DNA of 64,000 nt from Diadema setosum (taxonomy: Eukaryota > Echinodermata > Echinoidea > Diadematoida > Diadematidae), in the NCBI RefSeq assembly GCF_964275005.1, contig NC_092706.1, positions 29,812,781-29,876,780 of the forward strand. Reading direction: 5' to 3'. The translations under genes and the position numbers were made by a program. The notes under the pieces were generated by a model. The model saw only the letters and a program-made list of their open reading frames with translations. It did not search any database and was not told the origin of the DNA. Positions 1 through 12,169 of this stretch are shown one piece after another; positions within the stretch are counted from its first letter, which is position 1, and every line of letters begins with the position of its first letter.

Positions 1-983
1 AGTTTACCTCAATACTTTAAAGATTAACTGTTCTGAGTCAGGCCAAATACGATAATATAATCATATGAATGAATTATTAGATGAATAAGTACATGAACAA
101 ATGAATAGATACATAAAAACAATTATAATAACACTACACAAACAGACAAAATATCAAATACAAGTCCCAGTTTCTTCTTCTAGTCAAACTTAAGGGTGCC
201 TTCAGTTATAACAAAATCACTGTCAAACATTATGTCCCGGAGACCGATGAAAATACTTAAGGGAGGATATGCTAAAAGATAATAACAATTACAGTGAATC
301 AAATTCATATATTTTATCGCATATCACACCAGATGTACTCCCTATAAGCTTTGCAAATTTAGAAAGAGAAAGAAGCAAGAAAGGATGACAAGAGAAAGTG
401 TAAATACATTCAAATGCAAAAAGAAAATAAATGTATTTAACCCAAAACACTCTTCACTTTCGCCTACCATGTTGTCCCTTTTATAACGGTTGTTTTAACT
501 TTCGAAAAAATGTAGCGCACAGAATGATCTATGTAGCCAAACCAAGCCCCTCCCCTCAATTTCAAACTGAATCTGTATCCAAAAGTATGCCACAACACAA
601 ACACCTGCTCGAGATTTTTGGACGTTCGTAATTATATTGAAGCTGTCCTACCACACACCTCAAGTTCTATACAATTAATTATTCACAGTTCTGTGTATCG
701 TACCTACTACTTACCTTCCTACAATCTGTCTTATGTACTTAGATTTATAGAAAGTTGATTTATTTATAGACAATATTATGAGCAAGGAAGAGCGCAATAC
801 ATCTTAGGGTTGATGATTTTGAGTTGGACGCGTTATTTATTGAATAAAAAGAGGGTTAACTGTCGGACTCTCAGAGAGGCCAACACGATGGAAAAACATT
901 AAGGCTCTTGATAGCATTTCTAACTTGTTGATACATACAGTCAATGGCATTTTAGATGTTGGTGCTGAAAAAGTTAAACTCAC
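1..983. other. non-coding; probable intron of the left-edge gene
   Basis: I see no conserved coding exon on either strand. On the minus strand this lies just downstream of the donor at 983, so it is probably the first intron of the gene whose first exon is at 984-1092. The short open frames here show no domain or codon pattern. Confidence 0.4.
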
Positions 984-1092
984 TTGAGCAGACATCTTCA
1001 TCAGTACTGTGGCAGGCGGACAAACCGTCCTGGTAGTTTCCAAGTCCCATAGAAAACAGTGTGCAGAAGTATACTACCAATCCGAAGTACAT
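984..1092 (-). CDS. first coding exon (signal peptide) of a secreted/membrane protein, partial
   Basis: On the minus strand an ATG in a strong context (CACC before ATG) opens 36 codons plus one base. They encode a short hydrophobic N-terminus (LVVYFCTLFSMGLG) typical of a signal peptide, then a mature start with Cys27 and Cys35. The exon ends at a good donor (A|GTGAGT) in phase 1, the phase normally used between extracellular modules. No following exon is visible, so the gene must continue past the left edge. The exon resembles the first exon of the CUB receptor at 25348-25453: 109 versus 106 coding bases, the same phase, and the first mature Cys at residue 27 in both. What the rest of the protein is cannot be said. 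Confidence 0.5.
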
Positions 1093-2824
1093 GGTGGTAA
1101 TATGTGGCAGATAACGTCCGTGGTAGATATGGCGGCAGTTTTTCTCAAAGAGTGTATGTTATTCTTCTAAGGTGTTTGTCTCAAAAGATCTGAACTTTCT
1201 TTTCAGCTTGCTTTTCATTCAAATGCCTCTGATGAGTTGTACATCATTGTATATCAGAGAGAAAAATATAGTCCTCGGCACCTTAAGGCGTTTCTGAAGT
1301 CTAAACTCAATGTCACTGCAACTAATGGAAAAATTATTAAATATCAGACAGAAGTAACAAACGACTCGTCTCAGAATTCTTGATGAAGTGAATAGCAAGG
1401 TTGATCCACACTGGGTGTTATATACTACCAGCGAAAGGCAATTAATAACAGGAAGTGATTACAAACTTACAAACCATATGACCTCGAGAGAGTGAATTAA
1501 AAATAGAACCAGAGGTTAACGAGAAGTACCAATGACGGAGTATCGCTTGTGTTAGGGGATAGTATCATATTAATAAATGTCATATGATGATATCGAATTA
1601 CTTTCATGATACAATCTATATCGACTTATGATAATAATGGCGACGTTTTCGGGTAGTTGTGGAGTGAGCTTTTGTTGTTTTTATGTTCTCTTCGTTTCAT
1701 TGTTCTTCTTTTCTTTTCTTTTTTTTTACTTTGTCACACCTCAGCACATTGTCCAGTAAGTGAAACTATGCCGTTGATTGGTCAATTGCATGGTCAATTA
1801 TTCCTAACAGAAATATGATATTGGATTTATCAGTTTAAGAATCGAACGTCATCAGTGTGACGATATTTGTGACAGTAACCGGAGCTAAGATGGCTTAGAA
1901 GTGGACCAAACATTATCAGCATGAAACGATGTCCAGTACAGCTTGGCGCCGTAAGCAGAGTTATCTTATAGCTGTGCTTCTAGGATGTTATCTTTAAAGC
2001 AAGCAGTATTCACAATCCGAAAGTGAAAGTAAACGGACTTAATGACTGAATAGATTTGAAGACCATTGTTTACGTCAAGCTAGTTCCGGGTTGTCTCGCA
2101 GCAGCTCTGGTCAAGACTTTGCCTTTTTAGGGAAAACTTTGAGGCTACTTTACATTCGGTTACGTGCTAAAAAGAAAGTACGGGCTGAATTTTCTGATGG
2201 AAATTCAAAGAAAGACAAGGGGCGGTCAGAAAGGTGAGAGTGAGTGTGAGAGTTGGACATATAGGAAGAAACAAAGCAGATTAACCAAAGAACATGATAT
2301 AAAAGCTAGAAATCTGAAAACAATTCAATCGTTGTATCATAAGATATACGCCTCATGATTAACTGGGTCTAAACATTCCACAAAGTCAAGAAAGAACCAG
2401 CTTGTTAGACTAGCATACTTCCCATTCTGCAAACAGTACACAAAGATAAACTTCAGCTATTGTATATTTATTTATCACACACACACACACGCACACACAC
2501 ACACACACACACACATATGCACAGCTGCATGTGAAAAGAGCAATTGTAAACGAGAATTAATTATATCAATTAAACAACGGATAACAAGGAAAGAGTCTGA
2601 AACACATTTAAATAAAACAAAGTAGCCATATTGCGAGTCTACATTGCAAGAAATGCAACAGCAATTCATTTTGATACGTCGGATGGAAACACGAACACGT
2701 AGAATTAATTCAAATTCAAACATATGATTATGAAATGAAGAAAGAATGGGTAGACATAAGTGTCATGGACTTTGCAACGTTACCTCCAGCATACACTTCC
2801 CACAGTAATTTGGCTTGAAACCAA
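1093..2824. other. intergenic, no gene seen; contains a CA microsatellite
   Basis: This is upstream of the left-edge first exon and may hold its promoter, but I see no clear TATA box or initiator. The only distinct structure is the (CA)n tract at 2476-2515. Confidence 0.4.
2476..2515. repeat. (CA)n microsatellite
   Basis: An almost pure CA dinucleotide run with one GC interruption. Confidence 0.95.
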
Positions 2825-3402
2825 CTTGCTCTGTGGTTAGTAGCCGTACTATAATACCATCGGTTACAACAACCTTGATACAGAGGGAAGTATTATTGAA
2901 TTCGATCAGTGCCCAAATTTTAAATACTGTATTTCAAGATACACTTTCAAATATACGGGACCTGTTTTATGGAATGATTTGCCAAATGCAATAAAGTTGT
3001 CTAATAGACTTTCAATATTTAAAAGAAGTTATAAATTCTTTCTTGTTCATAAAGAGATAAGATAAATTTCAAGTTTTATTCATTGCATAAGCACGACATT
3101 TTGATGACTCCTGCCTTCTGATGTATAGTGTTCTCTCTGTAGTATAGTTCTCCTGTTTGTATTGTATTAATGTAACTATTTTAGCTGTAATACTTGGGAT
3201 CAGCCATAGAAAGACCAACGGTCTATGTTGATCCCCACAAACTGAAATTACTGCTTTATGCTGCTGTGTTTGTCTGTAGTGAAATTGTAATAAGTTCAAC
3301 ATTTCCTTTATTGTTCCAATGTTCTACTGTGTATGTATCGTTCCCAGTTTTCTTTGTAAATGCTTTTTATCAGGATGTGGAATAAATGAAATGAAATGAA
3401 AT
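2825..3402 (+). mobile_element. 3' end of a Jockey/CR1-like LINE (5'-truncated)
   Basis: A plus-strand frame near 2930-3066 reads RYTFKYTGPVLWNDLP and then ends at TAA. The pattern xGPxxWNxLP near the C-terminus is characteristic of the tail after the reverse transcriptase in many animal non-LTR elements. About 330 bases of 3' UTR follow, including a hairpin (GGGATCA...TGATCCC at about 3197-3236), and the copy ends in a short GAAAT tandem tail at about 3387-3402. It is a dead 5'-truncated copy. Confidence 0.6.
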
Positions 3403-5404
3403 CAATGGCTAATGGTAAAGTTATGTCATTTAATGATACTTTATCAATGAAACCTAATCGATTGTATAGCTCTTGTAACTAATGCTTGTAAATTTCTTAG
3501 AACTACCTTTCGTTCCTTGGATGGTGTGTGTCTAAGTGTTTTACGCTGAAACATCTCACATAATGCATGAAAGTATGTTTTACTAATCTGTTTGACATTC
3601 TACTCAATGGCACACATTCTTGCATTCTATTGTATACTTCATGATCCACACTGCATTACGTATTTCTTACAAATTGATAAAACATGATTTGTGTGATCCA
3701 TGTTTCGTAGTTTGTTTCACTCTTTTGTTGGATGAGGGTTCCAGTAAAATTGAATTTGAAAACACACACACACACACACACATCTTTTTCCTTCATGATG
3801 GGATTTTTATTGGTTGTGTTACTACAATCCTTGTTATTACCAGCTAATCATTTGGTTATGATAGTTACATTTTCCTCCCATACTCATTTTTTACCTCAAT
3901 GTGTTACCTCCTCTCACCTAATCAAATCACAATTTTCCACATTTTTCCATATCCTCCTCTTTACGTAAAGGAGATCGAGTTGCTTGCAAACCAATTATTC
4001 CATTTCATATCAACACAACTTGTTATTTGGAAACAGTTTTTAGAATAAGGCAATTCTAGCACGGTGATGAGAAGCACATTTAAAGTTTGGTAGTAATGAT
4101 GATTGAATCCGTTATTGATCATTGAGAATCTATGACGCTGCATACGAAGATGTACAACTGAGACCAGTATGGATCAATGCCGTAATATTGACTTCTTAAT
4201 GGTCATATATATATATTATATATATATATACATATTATATACATACCTATATAATTAAAGGGGTTAACACTAATTTTTTTTTTTTTAAACGATTCTTCGG
4301 ATATGAGATCCTGGTGACCCGAAAAAGAAATGAAGCGGTTCGAACTGGAAAAGAAATATGAAAATTATTTTTGAAGTTTAGATACCTCAGCGGGCCACCA
4401 ACTACTCGCCCAACATCAATTTTCAGCGGATCACTGCTAATGTTAAGCCCTGGTATATCATATACATGTAATTACAACTTTTCACATGTAATTTTAGTGA
4501 CACTGATTTTTTTTTTCCCCTATGAAATGCGATTTTTTTTCTATGAAATGTTATCATTCCTGGTTGATGCCTGAAGGATTATAATTAACAATAAACCATA
4601 ATCTAGAGTTCACCACAGTCGAAATGTGTTTCTTTACAAATACGTATCAATATGAAAAATAAACACACGATGAGCATGACGCACGACAGTTCCTACGAAC
4701 AGGTAGAAAAATATACCCACATCTTCTTCCGGAAGGAACTTAAATAGAGTTTCTCAGCTTTGGGGGAAATTTGCAGCAAAGTCTTCATCCTCGATAGACT
4801 TTTTAAAGAGTTTCGGCATTATGAAATGTTTGTTATTCTATCAATCCATCGTCATCCCCCTCCCCCTTCCCATTTGGCTTTCCATAACCTTACTGTCATG
4901 TGAAATGAGGTAATGGTTCCTTATATCAGGCACATCACATACCTAAGTTGTTGCAAACTTGCTTCATGACTGTTGTGTTAAGATTTATAATGTATGTTCT
5001 ATGCAAAGTGAAACCGAAAGAAAACATTCATCCTCTTCGTGTATCGGCCAAGCTGGCGTTCACACACTAGCGAGTATATTTTAGCTTGAGAGGCCAAAAT
5101 GAATGACTTAAGTGCTTTACAACAGATAAGCGGTCTCTTTAATGCCGGAAGTGAAAGTAAGAAGCTTCTGGGTACTAAGCAGACAATGTGTATTTACTTC
5201 ATTGCGTCGTGTGCCCATCAATTTCTTTCGTAAGAACAAAAAACACGATGAGACAAAAGACTTCATAATTTCTGTTGTGAGCTTGTTCAGTTTTTATCAC
5301 GTGAGAATGTAAACTTGGTAGCCACACCATAATTATTGGTAGTCGATGGTGTATTGCCATTAGCAGCTCATCAGGAAGCTATACACTGACAGCGGGAGGG
5401 GAAA
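3403..5404. other. intergenic, no gene seen
   Basis: AT-rich sequence with a short CA run (3762-3782) and a broken TA tract (about 4205-4252). I see no exon with domain character or good splice sites. Confidence 0.4.
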
Positions 5405-5710
5405 GTTCGTTCGTTCGTTCGTTCGTTCGTTCGTCCGTTCGTTCATTTCATAATAAAAGTTCAGTGGTTACAAAGAACACAAACAAAAATCAATCAAAAT
5501 GAGATCAATGACATAATCAATGACATAATGCAGACAAACAAAATTAGAGCTTACATATTTTGCCATACCAAACAGTTCATGGAAATGAAAAAGAGAACTA
5601 GAGAAAAGCCTTGAGCCTTGTATGAAATAAATTCTCTCAGGTATGTATAAGGACTTATAGAGGCATAAAGTATACTGGAAGGGTTGGAGAAACAGTGTGC
5701 ACACATAGCA
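5405..5710 (-). mobile_element. probable LINE 3'-UTR fragment with (CGAA)n tail
   Basis: On the minus strand AT-rich sequence ends in an AATGAACGAACG-type tetranucleotide tail (TTCG repeated on the plus strand, 5405-5444). Jockey/CR1-type LINE 3' ends commonly finish in such short tandem repeats. No coding part remains, so this rests on the tail alone. Confidence 0.35.
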
Positions 5711-6603
5711 CTTATCAATTTACCGTAAAATACGCCAAACTATGTGAGATCCCATGGACGGTTGCACCTTTTCCAACGAAGTGTAAGGCAACCTCCTTAA
5801 AGTTAAGGATTACATTAAAGTAGAGAAAACTTGTGTCACCCAAATAAACAAGTTCACTTTTTTCCCCTCTGAAACAGTGCAAAATTTGTTGGTGGTCTAG
5901 GGGCTGTCGTGTGCAGAAGATGTTTATTCTTGTTGTCGGTTTTTTTATTTGACACTGTTTGATTCTTGATTCTCGTCCTTTCAGATAAAGACACCAAAGC
6001 GGATCGATACAAACTGCGGGGCATAGTTGTCGCTGTTCACTTAGGATGTCCAAACATACCACGTGACCATCCCGATACAGGCGCCCTCTGTCGAATGTCA
6101 ATAAACCAGTTCGGAATTCCACTTTGCGCATGAGAAGAAAAGGGTCATTTACCAACAGGGCATGTTGGTTTTGAAATTCTCTGAGATAGCATCTGTGATG
6201 TAATGATTATTCAAGTAATTCTTATAAATGGTGCAATGACCAGCACATCTACCTGACAGCAAAAGTCGTATTTGGCAATATCAATACAGAAAGATTAATA
6301 CATTCAATGCAAAATAATGCAATAGATGCTTTCCCAAGTGTTAATCATGGACTTTTCTGGTCACCTGGTCTACGCAAGTTCAGCCTTTGTTCGAACATGA
6401 TTGAAAAATTCCACGTATTGTTATGTCCGGCAAGCTACAAATAGTTGCATTCTTTTCGTTTTGAAAATAAGTGACGTGCCTTACCAACTGAGAAAAACAG
6501 AAAGGTCATTTGTATCCATGTGCACATGAGCGAACTGGTTTATATCTATGTTCCAAATTTGTCGAAAAATAGTGATTACATGTTATAACAACAGTTATAA
6601 TAA

Positions 6604-6838
6604 TAATAAGGTCTTATTTATCCAGGGTAGCCTCTTCAGTGTTGCCACTGCTCTACCAGAGGGCCCTGCCATTATTATTACCCCAGCGTTGCCAGGTACC
6701 CATTAATACACCTGGGTCGAGAGGGACATTGTGGGTAAACACATCTTGTCCAAGGACGTAAGCACTGGCGGGATTCGAACTCGGGTCCTCCGGTTGGGAG
6801 TCGAGAGTCTCATCCACTATGCCACAGCGCCCCCCACT
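6604..6838 (-). mobile_element. tRNA-derived SINE, full head and body
   Basis: On the minus strand the head looks like a tRNA gene: an A-box-like TGGCATAGTGG near 6816-6826 and a B-box GAGTTCGAATCC near 6773-6784. A body follows with GGGTACCTGGCA, and the copy ends in an AAT trinucleotide tail (about 6598-6610). The tRNA half is not a functional tRNA because it runs straight into the SINE body. A more diverged copy of the same family lies at 35655-35830. Confidence 0.75.
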
Positions 6839-7265
6839 ATACATAGTTCATCACACATTCATACTTTGGATATATATTTTTGACGTTAGCGCCTATCGAC
6901 AATTGGATTAAAATCACATACAATATGTCTCCAGAGAAATGAACAACTTCGATTGTTGAATGGAAATGATATACTAGTATAGACTACACATTTTATATCC
7001 CTACTGTTAAGTCCTAGTAGCGAAACAAGTATAAAAAAAAACCCAACAATACACACACGCAATTGGAGAATCGTACGTAGACAGGTCAGTAAGGTAAAAG
7101 TAACTTTATTTTCGCTCTTCATAGAAATAATGTATACACATGAAATGTACTTGAAGATACGTAAATGAATACATGAAATTTAAAATTGTAATATTCTTAA
7201 ATCTTATAAATGAACAAGTTATAAAAGAAGGAAAACTTGACAGGAGGCCTAGAAGTAAGTGGTAG

Positions 7266-8755
7266 TTCAATTCAATTCAATTCAATTCAATTCAATTCAA
7301 TTCAATAGTTTATTTATTTCCATCATCAAAAAGAAAACAAAAGAAAAGTTGACATGATCCAAAGAGATACAGTTTTTTTTTTTCATTTCTCTTACACTCG
7401 TCTGATAAAGGATTTTTTTTTTCAAATACAATATAAAGTATATACACGAATGATGTCGTAAAAAAGAAACAATGCACTTTGCCATGGCAACAAAAATAGT
7501 AAATAATCACAATGATGGAAAACAGTGTTCCACTAAAAAAGCCAAGTTTGTAAGACGTGGAACACTGGAACAAAACAACAACAGCACCAATTTGTTATAC
7601 CAATAGAACATATTCATTTTAAATTCTTCTATATACTAGTGTGCATTTTACTCATTGATATAACGATGCTGATACTATGAACAATACTTACTAGGATTTT
7701 TAGAATGTAAACGTATAAACTATGTAACATATCACATTTGTGGCACAGACACTATAGGGCCAGGTATGCCAGGAAAATTGAACGGAAAGGAAAATATGCA
7801 ATCGGCCACAAAAAACATAACGACGACAACAACAACAGTAACACAAAACACAGAAATAACAGAACTTGAGGAAATGCACTCAAACAGATACTGGACAACG
7901 AAGAACGAGGAAAAAGGAGCAGGGAAGAATAGAGAACGAAAAGGAGAGGGAAAAGGAGAGGGATGGAAAAGGTCTGTGGACACACTACAAAATCTCGAGG
8001 AAAAGTGAAACATGACGGGTTTTTTCATTGAACGGAATTAACTGGTATATTTAGAAAACAAATATTTTTTTTGAGTTTATACTTAAATGTAATTAACTTC
8101 ACAGATTCTTATAGATCATTATCTAAGCTATTCCAAAATCTGAGTCCGGTATAAACAATGTATTTTTAGTGTGTACAGTTCTCACTAAGGGAAGATGAAA
8201 TTCTTTAGATTGTCTGTTACAGTGAAATAAAGAATAAAATATTTTGGGTAGATGGTTGCAGTTGTAATTAAACATAAATTGACCAAGTTGAAACAAATAC
8301 AACTCTTTTATTTTCAGAATATTGTGTTCAAGGAACAGCTTGTCAGTATGTGCTCGGATATGAAGGTTAAAAACAATTCTGAGCGCCATCTTTTGCAGAA
8401 GAAAAAGACACAGTACTTTAGTTTATCTAGCAATGTCGAATATGTATTCCCCCAAGCAAGAATTCCGTAATTCAAGTACGGCAATACCAAACTTGAATAA
8501 AGCGTAATCAAAGCCGAAGAAGGAAGATAGTATTTCAATCTATTCATTATGCCTATGTTACGTGCAATCACATTACAAATATTGTATATGTGACACCTCC
8601 ATGAAAACTTATTATCAACACAAACACCTAAGAATTTAATAGACGAAACCTCTTCTAGGGGAGTAGTGTCAAATATAACATTACCTGGTAATCTATCTAA
8701 AGAATTACTGAAAAACATATACTTTGTCTTCTCAATATTCAGTGACAATTTATTT
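7266..8755 (-). mobile_element. Jockey/CR1-like LINE remnant (RT C-terminus plus 3' end), frameshifted
   Basis: Minus-strand translation at 8748-8390 contains KTKYMFFS, SIKFLGVCVD, FSWRCHI and LPYLNYGILAWGNT, the C-terminal segment of a non-LTR reverse transcriptase. The frame shifts near 8390. The downstream tail (LKIKELYLFQLGQFMFNY...) continues in another frame to about 8123. The 3' UTR ends at a (TTGAA)n tail on the minus strand (plus-strand ATTCA repeats, 7266-7306). It lacks the endonuclease and catalytic RT part, so it is a 5'-truncated dead copy. The open frames inside 7310-8028 on both strands are low-complexity 3'-UTR sequence. Confidence 0.75.
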
Positions 8756-8784
8756 GCATATATCCATTGTGAGCCATTCTGCAG

Positions 8785-8823
8785 TTCACGTGATCATAGA
8801 ATAGTTCACGTGATCATAGAAAT
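8785..8823. repeat. short tandem duplication of about 20 bp
   Basis: AGTTCACGTGATCATAGAA occurs twice head to tail. Confidence 0.85.
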
Positions 8824-9846
8824 CAGTAGTATGTGGTGAAATTTACAAAGTGTAAACGATCATTAGAAATGGGAAAAAGACAAAACCACCAACTTATTTA
8901 TCACAATATATACAAACACATTCGTTGAGCATGTATGTGCTCATACAATTCAGTATGTTCTTCGAATATTCAAAGTGACATATTATTGAAAATTGCCTAC
9001 AATACACTAAGTTGTACCATTTAGATTGAAAAGACAAATTTTATTTGATTCTTGGTTTCCTTGCTAGACGTATACAAATATTTTGATTTCATGTCACTCA
9101 AATTGAATAATATATGGTAGATTATTACTATTTTTGAACGCGTCAAGTAATTCTGGCATACAGTCTCCATTGTAATCAATTTGTTGAATCAAATTTTATT
9201 ACGTATTTTCTATACATTATTTCAGTACCATTTGTATGTTGTAGAAAGGGTGATTTTTGTCCTTTCTTTGTTCAAAACACTTCTTGAAAATGAAAAGTAT
9301 CCAAAATAATAAATTTCAATAATTTGGATCGTTTGTCATTTGTTTGATTCATTCTGGTCTGAAAAGAAGCAGAGATGTTGATTGGGAAAACGCTATCTAC
9401 AGTAATAATGATAACACAACAGTTACTGTACTATATCACTGGTTTAACCTATATAGCCAGTACAAAACTCTTTTTTTTTTTAAATTACCGTAAACTTACT
9501 AACAGATAGATCAATATGATATGAATGAAATACTACCTATGTAAGTCAGTGATATACATCTTATCTATAATTTTCTATACACATTTTACCTACATGAAAA
9601 GGAGCATGGTGGATACAGTATGTACAGAATCACACACGTATAGACTATTACTGAGATTCCCTTGCTTTATTGCATAGAAACCTACGTACTATACTACAGT
9701 GTTCCCACACTAATGTTACACCTCTTAAGCCGTTCACATTCTTTACAGTCATCATCTATTCGAAAAGTCTGTTGAAGTGTGTTTCGATCAACGCACAGGA
9801 CGGCTTCGGTATATCACCGAGCCAACATGGTAAGTCGGCATTGTAT
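8824..9846. other. intergenic, no gene seen
   Basis: AT-rich unique-looking sequence with no supported exon or element. Confidence 0.35.
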
Positions 9847-10111
9847 GCAGTTACTTTCAGTTGCCGGCTCAGCCGGACCACTTAGAGGTAATAGTATTAC
9901 CTTTAAGTGGTACCACTTTATACATCGTATTGACTTTTATAAATTTGATATAAAATGAGGAAGTTACAGGATTTTAATGTTTCAAATGCAGTTACTTTCA
10001 GTTGTCGGCTCAGCCGGACCACTTAAAGGTAAAAGTATTATTAAGTGGTACCACATTATACACGTACATCGTATTGACTTTCATAAATTTGATATAAAAT
10101 GAGGAAGTTAG
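9847..10111. repeat. tandem duplication, about 142-bp period
   Basis: A block starting GCAGTTACTTTCAGTTG and ending GATATAAAATGAGGAAGTTA occurs at about 9847-9967 and again at about 9989-10111. The copies differ by small substitutions and indels (for example GCCGG versus GTCGG, and ATTACC missing in copy 2). Confidence 0.85.
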
Positions 10112-10243
10112 ATATTGTGACGAAACAGTTCAATGAGCTACCAAGGTATACACGTGTCTGCGTGGACGACAAACATGGAATTACAAGTAATGAGCCACAA
10201 ATGATCCACCAGAGACGACAGATATCTTTCTACAATGTCGTTC

Positions 10244-10851
10244 AATTCTCCCTATCGCACAAAGCTCTCCAAATCTGAACGCGTGTGGCGCTCAATTATT
10301 ATTATTTTTTTTTAAATCTTTAATTCTCGGGTATAAACTTCCGGTTATGAACGCGCGATGTGCAAATGTTTGCTTTTATGCACATTGAACGCCCAAGTAA
10401 TAGTATTCATAGATGGTATCAAAATCTGTCTTATAATCTCGCAAATAATAGAGTTATTTCTTAATCTGTAACTTTACATTTTAATAATGGGATTCATCTG
10501 CGAAGCGGTCCAATTGCATTCCTCTCTCACAGAGTAAACATTCGCGGCTTTCCTGGCGAGAGTTTTTAGTTCATTCCTTCGTTTACTGTCGAAGGAACAT
10601 TTCTTTCATTAGGTAGAAAGTCTTTTAATCGCGACACAGACATTCTCCGAAACTGGTCACCAGGTCGATCCATGTTTGCTTGTGCATGACGAGTTCTGTG
10701 CGTTTGAATGTACGATCAAAGATTCTACACTACTTTGGTACGATTTTCCAGAACCGCAAAACCGGAAGTATACGTCCCAAAAGCAATCGATCAGATATCG
10801 GTATCACAAGCTGATATCGCTTGATATCGGCTATATGCGATAGGGAGAATT
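10244..10851. mobile_element. 608-bp TIR element (non-autonomous DNA transposon candidate)
   Basis: The ends carry a perfect 16-base inverted repeat (AATTCTCCCTATCGCA at 10244, its complement ending at 10851). The interior has no open frame of note. The target duplication is not clear, so the true ends may differ by a few bases. Confidence 0.5.
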
Positions 10852-11212
10852 ACATAAGGTGATGACATCATAAAATCACATATCTCCAATAGCCCTCCAT
10901 ACAAATCTTCACTCACTCTTGTTTTGTACATGGAATAAAAAAGAACGACTTGTATTTTTTTTTGTATAATACATGTACCTAGTTTTCTTGTGTTGCAACG
11001 CAGATATCAAGTGTTAAGTAATGTACTTTCAAGAGTGTAACAAACTGTTTAAGCTTAATAAGAACATTATGCAATCGATGTATTTTGTGCGTATAATGTA
11101 CATTTGAAATAAATCTAATGCCATTCAAGTGGAGGGCTTCTATTTAGTTTGTTTGCTGTGACGTTTTCTTTCAAAGTTGGACATGGAGTGAAATATTACT
11201 GTGCTTCAAGAA

Positions 11213-12169
11213 TCACTGTTCGGCCAGTTTCTCGAAGTAGATGTGAATAATTTTCGACTTGTTCCTCCCTTCCGGAAGGCCAGAATCAGCATTTTTAGAC
11301 GAGACATCCAGTACGCTGCGATCCATCTTAGAAATGTCTTTGATATCGCTGTACAAAGACCCTGCTGGCATATATAGATCATCTTCTCGTTGCATGAGAG
11401 TAACTGTGTCATCGTATAAAGACGACCCATCATTACTGTCGTCATCAACCGACTTTGGTGTGAGGTAGCTGTTGTCCACAGAAGTATCTCGACTGGATAG
11501 TCGACTGCGCCTGAAGAACGGTAAGGAAGCGAAGGGTCCAGGAGAATTCTTGTGCCCTTGAAGGACGTTCGAACGCTCCGAATTTCTGCCAGATCCGGAC
11601 CGTTGGCGAAGGTAGTGCCTCGCGTTACTGCGTTCGTTTTCGCTCCGAAGGGTGTTAGACGTACCACTCTCACTCTCGAGGGCGCCGCCATAGGAATAAT
11701 CATCTTTGTCTTCTAATGTAATATACCCATTGGAGTCGCAGACGGGTTCTCGTGGTATGGGTGGTAGCGGTCGAAGAGGGGCTGATGAAGAGGAAGCGTG
11801 TTGTACAGCAGCGGGCTGTGAGTCGGGATTGTGGTATATAACTCCGTCCACAGTTCCCACACCGTTGTCGGGTTGATGGCTGACCAAGTTGCGGAAGGTC
11901 GAGAGGAATGATTTACCTCTGCTTCCGTTCCTCCAAAGATAACCGGAAGAGATACTCTGTGGCCGAGAGGACCAAAAGCTTCTCTCGAGAGAACCCTGAG
12001 TAGACTGATACGTCCCCGATGACCGGGAGTAGCCATCGGCTGACCAATTAGAAAATGAACTTCCTGTGTAAGTCTCGCTGTACGAAGAACGTGTACATGA
12101 CGAATACGAGTTAGTAAGAGTGCCTCTCGGGAAGTGAAAAACTGAAGCAACCCGATTTAGTGTGCTGCG
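11213..12169 (-). CDS. CUB receptor exon 6: cytoplasmic tail and stop
   Basis: The acceptor TTTTCACAG|CGC opens a 318-residue tail in phase 0, ending at TGA (11213-11215). The tail is Ser/Tyr-rich and has no folded domain I recognise. Visible motifs, in full-protein numbering, are a class I SH3 ligand RPLPPIP at 512-518, Y491-H-N (Grb2-type pYxN), Y565-L-R-Q (YxxQ), Y528 in NGYITL, Y614 in NSYLTP, Y631, Y645 in DLYMPA, S-L-Y652-S-D-I (fits the ITIM pattern) and Y690 near the C-terminus. Acidic tracts surround many of the tyrosines. These suggest coupling to tyrosine kinases and SH2/SH3 adaptors, which is inference from motifs. The other open frames over this exon are shadows. Confidence 0.85.
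   Translation of the reverse strand, partial: RSTLNRVASVFHFPRGTLTNSYSSCTRSSYSETYTGSSFSNWSADGYSRSSGTYQSTQGSLERSFWSSRPQSISSGYLWRNGSRGKSFLSTFRNLVSHQPDNGVGTVDGVIYHNPDSQPAAVQHASSSSAPLRPLPPIPREPVCDSNGYITLEDKDDYSYGGALESESGTSNTLRSENERSNARHYLRQRSGSGRNSERSNVLQGHKNSPGPFASLPFFRRSRLSSRDTSVDNSYLTPKSVDDDSNDGSSLYDDTVTLMQREDDLYMPAGSLYSDIKDISKMDRSVLDVSSKNADSGLPEGRNKSKIIHIYFEKLAEQ

Noticed and set aside
6773..6838. A genuine tRNA gene
   Set aside because: A and B boxes are present, but the sequence continues into a SINE body and has no complete cloverleaf with acceptor stem.
7752..8028. 98- and 80-codon frames on opposite strands
   Set aside because: Low-complexity Phe/Ser/Leu or Lys/Glu/Gly sequence in the 3' UTR of the LINE remnant.
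11206..12150. Other minus- and plus-strand open frames overlapping the cytoplasmic-tail exon
   Set aside because: They are shadows: only the 318-residue frame is phase-compatible with the transmembrane exon and has sensible motifs.
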